From NCBI GenBank assembly GCA_964485345.1, contig CAZAJB010000004.1:1-64000 (forward strand): a stretch of DNA of 64,000 nucleotides. The letters are read 5' to 3'. This DNA is from UBA5420 sp964485345 (GTDB lineage: Bacteria; Bacillota; Limnochordia; Darwinibacteriales; Darwinibacteriaceae). Positions within the stretch are counted from its first letter, which is position 1, and each line of letters starts with the position of its first letter. Positions 57,918 to 64,000 of this stretch are shown here, one piece after another. Position numbers and translations under genes: made by a program. The notes under the pieces are model-generated. The model searched no databases and was not told where the DNA came from. It saw only the letters and a program-made list of their open reading frames with translations.

Positions 57918-58757
57918 TTAGATCCTATTCATCATTTCCAGAAGTCTCTCTAGTTCCTCATCGGAATAGTAGTCTATAGAGATACGTCCAACACCTTTTT
58001 TGTAGCTCATGGACACCTTTGTCCCGAAGATGCGTTGCAGATTGTCCTCTAAATCCACCAGCTCGGGGCTCTTGATCTTCAGTGTTCCACGTGGAACACC
58101 CTTCGGTTTCTTCAGTAGATCCTCTAATTGGCGGACACTGAGGTCTTCCTTGACCACCCTGTTAGCCAGCTGTGTGCGCTTTTTCGCATCGCCGACGCCC
58201 AAGAGGACTTTGGCATGACCCGTGGATATTCTTCCATCCTGAACCATCTGCTTCTCTGCATAGCCTAGATTTAAGAGTCGCAAGGAGTTAGCCACAGAAG
58301 GGCGCTTCTTACCAACGGCCGTAGCCACTTGATTCTGGGTAAAACTAAACTCGTCTATCAACCGCTGGTAACCCTCTGCTTCTTCGATGGGGTTTAGATT
58401 CTCCCGCTGCAGATTCTCCACCAAAGCTACCTTCATCATATCGACGTCGTCAAAATCACGCACCAGGGCTGGAACTTTCTTGAGACCGGCTAACTCCGCA
58501 GCTCGAACCCTGCGTTCACCAGCGATCAATTGGTATTTATCTCCCCGTTCACGCACTAAAATTGGCTCTAGCAGACCATATTCCCGAATAGAGACTGCCA
58601 ACTCTTCTAGTTTGTCTGGATCGAAGTGCTCTCTGGGCTGAAAGGGGTTGGCTTGGATTTGATCCAAAGCAAGTTCTTCAATCCCAGCTTGACTCCCTGG
58701 TTCTTCTATCTCAGGGATTAAGGCCCTCAATCCTTTTCCCAGTCGTTGTGTGCTCAC
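57918..58757 (-). CDS. parB: Chromosome partitioning protein ParB (Spo0J)
   Basis: The 279-residue protein has the ParB/Srx CTPase N-domain (IEELALDQIQANPFQPREHFDPDKLEELAVSIREYGLLEPILVRERGDKYQLIAGERRVRAAELAGL), the HTH (FSFTQNQVATAVGKKRPSVANSLRLLNL) and a C-terminal dimer domain. ParB loads at parS as a CTP clamp and recruits SMC. The GTG start overlaps parA by 4 bases. A parS site is inside the gene. Confidence 0.96.
   Translation of the reverse strand: MSTQRLGKGLRALIPEIEEPGSQAGIEELALDQIQANPFQPREHFDPDKLEELAVSIREYGLLEPILVRERGDKYQLIAGERRVRAAELAGLKKVPALVRDFDDVDMMKVALVENLQRENLNPIEEAEGYQRLIDEFSFTQNQVATAVGKKRPSVANSLRLLNLGYAEKQMVQDGRISTGHAKVLLGVGDAKKRTQLANRVVKEDLSVRQLEDLLKKPKGVPRGTLKIKSPELVDLEDNLQRIFGTKVSMSYKKGVGRISIDYYSDEELERLLEMMNRI
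58083..58098. promoter_or_regulatory. parS site inside parB
   Basis: TGTTCCACGTGGAACA, identical to the site at 57894, inside the parB coding region as in B. subtilis spo0J. Confidence 0.92.
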
Positions 58758-59518
58758 GAGCCTAACACCTCCCGCGCTAATCTTTCATAGGCTTCGGCTC
58801 CCTTGGACTTAGGATCATAGAGGGCAATGGGTTGGCCAAAGCTTGGTGCCTCACCCAAACGAACATTGCGGGGAATGATCGATTTATAGACGCGAACCGT
58901 ATTTTGGAAATAGGTCTGCACATCCTCTATAACTTGTTGCGATAGGTTTGTACGCACATCGTACATGGTCATCACAACACCTTCCCACTCCAGGGTCGGG
59001 TTTAGGTGCTCCTGCACCATGGCAATGGTACTCACTAATTGGCTAAGACCTTCTAAGGCATAGTACTCGCATTGAATGGGGACCAAGACGGAGTCTGAGG
59101 CAGTTAAGCCATTGACCGTCAAGAGTCCTAGAGAGGGAGGAGCGTCAATCACTACATAGTCATAACGATTCCGTACCAGCTCAAGGGCCTTCTTCAAGCG
59201 AAACTCCCTGGAGATCGTGGAGACCAACTCAATCTCCGCTCCCGCCAGATCAATGGTGGCCGGCGCCACGTGAAAGTTCTCAATGGCCGTCGGTTCGATA
59301 ATGCGTTCAATTTTCTCTCCCTCAATCAAGACCGAGTACATGCACCGATGGACCTTTCGCTTCTCAATCCCCACTCCACTCGACGCATTCCCTTGGGGGT
59401 CTACATCCACCAAAAGGACCCTTTTGCCTGCTAAGGCCAGGTATGCACCTAAGTTCACCGCGGTAGTGCTCTTGCCGACTCCGCCTTTTTGATTAATGAT
59501 GGCAATTACTCTAGCCAT
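58754..59518 (-). CDS. parA: Chromosome partitioning ATPase ParA (Soj)
   Basis: The protein has 254 residues from the ATG at 59518; an in-frame TTG 15 bases earlier is less likely. It begins RVIAIINQKGGVGKSTTAVNLGAYLALAGKRVLLVDVDPQGNASSGVG, with the deviant Walker A KGGVGKST, then YVVIDAPPSLGLLTVNGLTASDSVLVPIQCEYYALEGLSQL. It is a small chromosomal ParA without an HTH, driving origin segregation and, in Bacillus, regulating DnaA. It overlaps noc by 8 bases and parB by 4. Confidence 0.96.
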   Translation of the reverse strand: MARVIAIINQKGGVGKSTTAVNLGAYLALAGKRVLLVDVDPQGNASSGVGIEKRKVHRCMYSVLIEGEKIERIIEPTAIENFHVAPATIDLAGAEIELVSTISREFRLKKALELVRNRYDYVVIDAPPSLGLLTVNGLTASDSVLVPIQCEYYALEGLSQLVSTIAMVQEHLNPTLEWEGVVMTMYDVRTNLSQQVIEDVQTYFQNTVRVYKSIIPRNVRLGEAPSFGQPIALYDPKSKGAEAYERLAREVLGS

Positions 59519-60392
59519 TTGTCCCACCCCCAATTGGTTTCTTCTTCACTGTGACCACAAGCTCATAGACTTCCTCGTCTTCTCGCTCGTCAACTTTGAC
59601 CACAAGTCCACTAGACTCTAAGGTATCGGTCAGCTGCTTTACACTATTCGTAAAGAGGCGGAGATCCTTGATGATTAACTTCCGTTTTGGCACCGGTTTA
59701 TCTCCCTTGACCTTAGGCCTTCCAGGATGAATGAGAGATGTCACCAACTCTTCGGTTTGCTTGACACTCAAGTCATCCCGAACAATTGTTTGTAAAACTT
59801 TCATTTGTTGTTCGGCACTAGCGAGCCGCAGAAGTGCGCGGCTATGTCGCTCACTCAGCATTTCCCGGGAAATAATCTTCCGAATCTCTGGCGGCAACTT
59901 CAGTAAGCGAATCTTGTTGGCGACGTTGGCCTGGCTAACACCAAGCCGAGTCCCGAGCTCTTCTTGGGTTAGGGAGAATTCCGTCAACAACCTCTCGTAA
60001 CCTTCTGCAATCTCAAAGACATGGAGGTCACTGCGCTGCAGATTTTCGATCAGCGCCAGTTCCGCAGCCTCCCGATCTTCCACTTCCCGGATAATAGCAG
60101 GGACTACTTCCCAGCCCAGCCTCTTGCAGGCCCTAAGTCGACGCTCGCCGACGATCAGTTCATAGCCGACTGTCCCCCTACGGACAACCACGGGCTGCAA
60201 GAGACCATGGGTCTTAATGGACTCTGCCAATTCTGCCAGAGCTCCTTCGTCAAACCCCTGCCTCGGCTGGTACTTCCCGGCGCTTACTAAGTGAATTGGA
60301 ACCGCCTGGACGGCCTCGCTCCAGCTATCAAAGCCTTCGACACTGGGCCCTTCGGAACGTTTGCGATTCAAGAGTACCTCTGTCAATTTCAC
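59511..60392 (-). CDS. noc: Nucleoid occlusion protein Noc
   Basis: The 293-residue ParB paralogue has VQAVPIHLVSAGKYQPRQGFDEGALAELAESIKTHGLLQPVVVRRGTVGYELIVGERRLRACKRLGWEVVPAIIREVEDREAAELALIENLQRSDLHVFEIAEGYERLLTEFSLTQEELGTRLGVSQANVANKIRLLKL. Position upstream of parA and below rsmG is that of noc. The N-terminal start KLTEVLLNRKR is amphipathic, as in Noc membrane binding. A GTG start. It contains an exact Noc-binding site. Confidence 0.88.
   Translation of the reverse strand: MKLTEVLLNRKRSEGPSVEGFDSWSEAVQAVPIHLVSAGKYQPRQGFDEGALAELAESIKTHGLLQPVVVRRGTVGYELIVGERRLRACKRLGWEVVPAIIREVEDREAAELALIENLQRSDLHVFEIAEGYERLLTEFSLTQEELGTRLGVSQANVANKIRLLKLPPEIRKIISREMLSERHSRALLRLASAEQQMKVLQTIVRDDLSVKQTEELVTSLIHPGRPKVKGDKPVPKRKLIIKDLRLFTNSVKQLTDTLESSGLVVKVDEREDEEVYELVVTVKKKPIGGGTNG
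59860..59873. promoter_or_regulatory. Noc-binding site (NBS) inside noc
   Basis: ATTTCCCGGGAAAT, an exact match to the Noc-binding consensus known from B. subtilis, within the noc coding region. Confidence 0.85.
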
Positions 60393-60511
60393 GGCCTCAC
60401 CCCATTCCCAATTACTCTTTTAGTTCTGTATCGAAAGCCCAGTTCCTTCCGGCGCGAGGCAAAACAAAAAGAGCCACCTCACAAAAAAGAGGCAGACTCC
60501 GTTGATTGGCA

Positions 60512-61240
60512 CTACAGGGGTTGCTTATTGGGTATCCCCGCTTTTCTCGGGTAGGAGGGGGGAGTGGGTCTGAGCTTACGAAAGACTAAGAGAGTGCGGG
60601 CGCCCATCTCCAAGGGCAGGTCAATATCGAACACTAGTTCTACATCAAGGTTCAGCTCCTTCATAGCCTGCGAGCTTGCCTTGAGTTCGGCTACGGCTTC
60701 GCTCCCCTTGTAGGCCACAAAGCGGCCGCCAACTCTCGTCAGGGGGGTAGCCAACTCCAAGAGAACCGGGAGATGTGCCACGGCACGGCTTAAAACCAGA
60801 TCATAGCCCTGCCTATGGGTTTTATCTTGCCCCGCATCCTCAGCTCGCGCATGCAAGGTACCCAGATTAGTGAGTCCTTGGCTCGTCGCCGTACCCTGCA
60901 AGAACCGGAGCCGCTTACGGAGGGAATCCAGGAGGACAAAGGACCACTCTCGCTTGACAATGGCCAGCGGAACCCCTGGAAAGCCAGCCCCTGTACCTAG
61001 ATCAAGGCAGCTAACCGACTGAGGCCACTCCAAACGCAAGACAGCTAGACTATCTAGGAAATTCTTAATCGCCATTTCCTCCGGCTCCACAATTCTAGTC
61101 AGATTCAGCGTCTGGTTCGTCTCGACGACCGATTCTGCAAAGTCGGCAAAAGCGGGGAGGGAGGGTGTGAACTCCTCTAAATCCCAGGCCTTCAGGCCAG
61201 TTTCTAGTGCAGTTTGAAAGACCTCTCGCTCAAAACTCAT
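60512..61240 (-). CDS. rsmG: 16S rRNA (guanine527-N7)-methyltransferase RsmG
   Basis: The 242-residue enzyme has NQTLNLTRIVEPEEMAIKNFLDSLAVL, the SAM motif CLDLGTGAGFPGVPLAIVKREW and DLVLSRAVAHLPVLLELATPLTRVGGRFVAYKG. It methylates G527 of 16S rRNA. It overlaps mnmG by 4 bases and precedes noc by 119 bases. The gap (60393-60511) holds a weak GC-poor hairpin with T run, otherwise nothing seen. Confidence 0.96.
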   Translation of the reverse strand: MSFEREVFQTALETGLKAWDLEEFTPSLPAFADFAESVVETNQTLNLTRIVEPEEMAIKNFLDSLAVLRLEWPQSVSCLDLGTGAGFPGVPLAIVKREWSFVLLDSLRKRLRFLQGTATSQGLTNLGTLHARAEDAGQDKTHRQGYDLVLSRAVAHLPVLLELATPLTRVGGRFVAYKGSEAVAELKASSQAMKELNLDVELVFDIDLPLEMGARTLLVFRKLRPTPPSYPRKAGIPNKQPL

Positions 61241-63105
61241 TCTGTGCCCCTCCGATCTTCTTGTTCAAGATAGATCAGCAAGACGCTAATGTCTGCCGGA
61301 TTTACGCCGGAGACCCTCGATGCCTGCCCGATGGAGCTAGGCCTAATTTCACCAAGACGAGCCGCGGCCTCCCGAGAAAGACCCTTGACTTCATGATAAG
61401 GGAGAGCAGGAGGCAGGAGCTTTTTTTCCATCTGTTCAAATCGTTCTATGGCCGACTCTTGCCTAGCCAGGTAGCCCTGGTATTTCACTTGAATTTCCAC
61501 TTGCTCTTGAACCAAGGGGGGAAGTTCAGGTAAATCAGTAAAGTGCTGTAGTTCTTGGTAGGTCAGCTCAGGACGGCGGAGCAAGTCAGCTAAGGTCACC
61601 CCATGCTTAAGGGGGGCGGTACCAAGCTCCTGCAACTTGGCATTGACCCGGGGAGTTCCACCCAGTGTTGTCTTGCTCAAGCGTTCTACCTCACTGGTTA
61701 TCTGCTCCTGCTTCTCTTGGAAGGCGGCATAACGTTCCTCGCTGATTAACCCTAAAGAGTAGCCAAGTGGAGTGAGGCGGGCGTCTGCATTGTCCATACG
61801 CAAGGACAGGCGATACTCTGAACGCGAAGTCATCATGCGGTAGGGTTCCGTAACACCCTTGGTAACTAAGTCATCAATGAGAACCCCAATATAACCCTGG
61901 GAACGGGGAATCATCACGGGCTCTTCAGCCCTAAGGTAACGACAGGCGTTGATCCCAGCAAGCATGCCCTGGGCCGCCGCTTCTTCGTAACCGGATGTCC
62001 CATTAATCTGGCCAGCCAAGAAGAGGCCAGCTAGATCCTTGCTCTCCAGAGAAGCCCTGAGGGCCAAGGGATCAATGCAATCGTATTCGATGGCGTAAGC
62101 TGGGCGAAGAATCTCTACCTGCTCGAAGCCGGGAATGGTTTTTAGCATCTCTTCTTGTATGTCATAGGGAAGCGACGTGGAGACACCGCTCAAATAAGCC
62201 TCATTTGTTTGCCAACCCTCAGGTTCAATAAAAATCTGGTGGCTGTCGCGACCAGGAAACTCCACAATCTTACTCTCAATAGAAGGGCAATAGCGGGGGC
62301 CGGCCCCAGTAATCGCTCCGCTATACATCGCGGTGCGTCCTAAGTTGTCCCGAATAATGCGGTGGGTCTCAGCGGTGGTATACGTGACCCAGCAGGAAAC
62401 TTGCTCAATATCTAGGCTTTTTGTCTCAAAAGAGAAGCCGGGAATATTGCTATCTCCAGGGAGTTTCTGCAGCAAGTTGTAGTCCAAGGAACGCAAGTTC
62501 ACCCGCGGGGGCGTACCTGTCTTGAAGCGCATAACCGGAAGCCACTCAGCCAAGACATGGGCTAAAGCCACTGCGGTATGCTGCCCTTGGGGCCCCGACT
62601 CATACTGAAGTTCACCGATGTGAACGACGGAGCGGAGGTACGTGCCGGTGGCCAGGATCACGGTGGGAGCATGGATCTTCACATCGCCCCGAAGCACCAC
62701 ACCCTGGATGGATCCATTTTCGACGAGGAGATCGGTAACCAGGCCTTCCTTGAGAAACACATTCTCTTCTGTTTCCAGAACGCTTTTCATCCGTCTTTGG
62801 TAAAGCTTGCGGTCTAGTTGTACCCGGAGGGATTGCACGGCAGGACCGCGCTTGGTGTTCAGCATCCGCATTTGCATCAGAGTAGCGTCACAGTTCTTGG
62901 CCATCTCACCCCCGAGAGCATCGACTTCTCGAACTAACGTAGCTTTGCCTGATCCGCCAATACTTGGATTACAGGGCAAAAGGGCCACGTTATCCAAATT
63001 TAGGGTCAGAATTAAGACCCGATGGCCCATACGGCCCGCGGCTAAAGCCGCTTCGACTCCAGCATGTCCGGCCCCGACCACAATTACATCATAACTTTGA
63101 GACAT
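61237..63105 (-). CDS. mnmG: tRNA uridine 5-carboxymethylaminomethyl modification enzyme MnmG (GidA)
   Basis: The protein has 622 residues from the ATG at 63105 (AGGGGTG). It has YDVIVVGAGHAGVEAALAAGRMG (FAD), LPCNPSIGGSGKATLVREVDALGGEM, GTPPRVNLRSLDYNLLQKLPGD and GQINGTSGYEEAAAQGMLAGINA. With MnmE it makes cmnm5U34 in tRNAs. It ends with the helical C-domain. It lies after mnmE and before rsmG, the near-universal order by oriC. Confidence 0.97.
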   Translation of the reverse strand: MSQSYDVIVVGAGHAGVEAALAAGRMGHRVLILTLNLDNVALLPCNPSIGGSGKATLVREVDALGGEMAKNCDATLMQMRMLNTKRGPAVQSLRVQLDRKLYQRRMKSVLETEENVFLKEGLVTDLLVENGSIQGVVLRGDVKIHAPTVILATGTYLRSVVHIGELQYESGPQGQHTAVALAHVLAEWLPVMRFKTGTPPRVNLRSLDYNLLQKLPGDSNIPGFSFETKSLDIEQVSCWVTYTTAETHRIIRDNLGRTAMYSGAITGAGPRYCPSIESKIVEFPGRDSHQIFIEPEGWQTNEAYLSGVSTSLPYDIQEEMLKTIPGFEQVEILRPAYAIEYDCIDPLALRASLESKDLAGLFLAGQINGTSGYEEAAAQGMLAGINACRYLRAEEPVMIPRSQGYIGVLIDDLVTKGVTEPYRMMTSRSEYRLSLRMDNADARLTPLGYSLGLISEERYAAFQEKQEQITSEVERLSKTTLGGTPRVNAKLQELGTAPLKHGVTLADLLRRPELTYQELQHFTDLPELPPLVQEQVEIQVKYQGYLARQESAIERFEQMEKKLLPPALPYHEVKGLSREAAARLGEIRPSSIGQASRVSGVNPADISVLLIYLEQEDRRGTE

Positions 63106-63121
63106 AACGCACCCCTTCCTA

Positions 63122-64000
63122 CTACTTGCCGATGCAAAACTGGGCAAAAATGCGATCGAGTACGTTCTCTCGCACAGTCTCGCCGGTGATTTCTCCTAAG
63201 TGCTCCAAGGCGGAATACAAGTCAACTGCGATCAAATCTAGGGGAAGACCCTGCTTTAGTGTGTTCGACGATTCTTCTAAAGCAAGCTGAGCTTCTTGCA
63301 GAGCCTGTTTATGTCGAGTGCGGGTAATCAGGGCCCGGGAACCAGCAAAACTTGTGATTTGTCCGCTGCCCACAAGATCTAAGATAACGTCTGTTAGGCG
63401 CTGGATCACTTCTGGTTTGCCTTTGAGCAGCGACATCTCAAGACAGGGTGCCCCTGCCAAATCGCCAAGGGCCTCCACATCCCACAGGGGTGGTAAGTCC
63501 ACCTTGTTGATTAGCACAATACGCCGGCTCTTTTCTGTGCGCCGCAGCACGGTAAAATCATCCTCTGTGAGAGCTTCGCTCCGATCAAAAACATGCAGAA
63601 CCAAGTCTGCCTCCTCTAAGAGATCAAGACTACGGGTAACGCCCAGGCGCTCTACCAAATCTCCGCTCTCCCTAATCCCCGCGGTATCAATCAGACGGAG
63701 AGGTACGCCCCGCAAGTTGACTACTTCCTCAATACTGTCTCTGGTGGTCCCAGGGATGTCCGTGACCAAGGCGCGGTTTTCATCTAGCAAGGTGTTTAAG
63801 AGGCTCGATTTTCCCACATTCGGTTTGCCGGTAATCACTGTCTTGAGACCTTCCCGCAGGATTTTTCCGTCATCGGCTGTGCTCAGCAGCTCGGCGATTT
63901 CTGCTACGCTGATCCGCAGCGCATCTTCCATGGCCGCGAGTTCGATCTCTGGCAGTTCATCTTCGGGAAAATCAATGCTTGCCTCCACCTGTACGGCAAT
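63122..64000 (-). CDS. mnmE: tRNA modification GTPase MnmE, 5' end outside the window
   Basis: The frame enters from the right edge with no start visible; 292 residues are present. It holds the G domain: KTVITGKPNVGKSSLLNTLLDENRALVTDIPGTTRDSIEEVV, DTAGIRES, NKVD, and the C-terminal helices. The end FAQFCIGK carries the conserved C-x-G-K motif. The N-terminal THF-binding domain lies outside the window. Works with MnmG on tRNA U34. It is spaced 17 bases from mnmG. Confidence 0.96.
   Translation of the reverse strand: MAVQVEASIDFPEDELPEIELAAMEDALRISVAEIAELLSTADDGKILREGLKTVITGKPNVGKSSLLNTLLDENRALVTDIPGTTRDSIEEVVNLRGVPLRLIDTAGIRESGDLVERLGVTRSLDLLEEADLVLHVFDRSEALTEDDFTVLRRTEKSRRIVLINKVDLPPLWDVEALGDLAGAPCLEMSLLKGKPEVIQRLTDVILDLVGSGQITSFAGSRALITRTRHKQALQEAQLALEESSNTLKQGLPLDLIAVDLYSALEHLGEITGETVRENVLDRIFAQFCIGK

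Noticed and set aside
59267..59272. Possible third parS (CACGTG core in parA)
   Set aside because: The flanks (GGCGC and AAAGT) do not match the TGTTN...NAACA arms.
1..64000. CRISPR arrays, rRNA genes and complete insertion sequences
   Set aside because: No regularly spaced repeats, rRNA signatures or transposase motifs were seen by eye; a whole-genome search could still find remnants.

Overview
This window comes from an endospore-forming member of the Bacillota (Firmicutes) of middling G+C. The evidence is the density of sporulation genes (spoVT, yabP, yabQ, a SpoIID/LytB protein, SPOCS and LysM proteins, yyaC, a LonC-type protease), a Bacillus-like gene order, a Noc homologue, and leaderless-CCA tRNA genes with classical sigma-A promoters. 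The exact class (Clostridia, Limnochordia or similar) cannot be fixed from the sequence alone.

Layout. Positions 1-8900 are an accessory region. It holds the end of a tyrosine integrase beside tRNA-Lys, a VOC protein, a DsbA-like protein, a DnaJ-domain membrane protein, a 100-N scaffold gap, a Nif11-like double-glycine leader peptide paired with a lipoprotein, a secreted 5'-nucleotidase, a DUF4097-type protein with a membrane partner, and an autoregulated PadR/permease-prefix pair. Positions 8950-24360 are the yueI, tRNA-Leu, ppx, DUF501, yabR, divIC, yabQ, yabP, spoIID-like, hup, mazG, yabM, spoVT, mfd, pth, rplY, prs, glmU-like block, close to the right side of the B. subtilis origin region. 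Positions 24360-42220 continue with a DUF559 protein, purR, ispE, SPOCS/LysM proteins, veg, ykuK, rsmA, the replicative helicase with a DnaD-type partner, an ABC-F ATPase, ddl, ridA, galT-galK and mgtE. Positions 42500-50840 carry lonC, rplI, yybS, rpsR-ssb-rpsF, ychF, queT, an ATPase, DUF951 and a PpiC foldase. Positions 50890-55220 are the glycine cleavage operon gcvT-gcvH-gcvPA-gcvPB. Positions 55360-64000 hold a DnaA-box cluster, a TPR protein, a YkvI-type transporter, yyaC, parB, parA, noc, rsmG, mnmG and the truncated mnmE.

Nearly all genes from 8950 onward are on the minus strand. With parABS, noc, mnmG and mnmE at the right end, this suggests that oriC lies just beyond the right edge and that the window is one replichore transcribed along with the fork. 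Chromosome-organisation signals are clear: two exact parS sites (one inside parB, one in a 28-bp palindrome after it), an exact Noc-binding site inside noc, a near match inside ychF, and a tight DnaA-box cluster.

The least explained parts are the Nif11-like peptide/lipoprotein operon, the two-operator PadR promoter, a dispersed two-hairpin repeat with compensatory changes, the shortened GlmU, a GH18-like domain whose catalytic acids appear to be replaced, a structured mgtE leader that is not an M-box, and two small ORFs with good ribosome-binding sites. No CRISPR array, rRNA or intact mobile element was seen.
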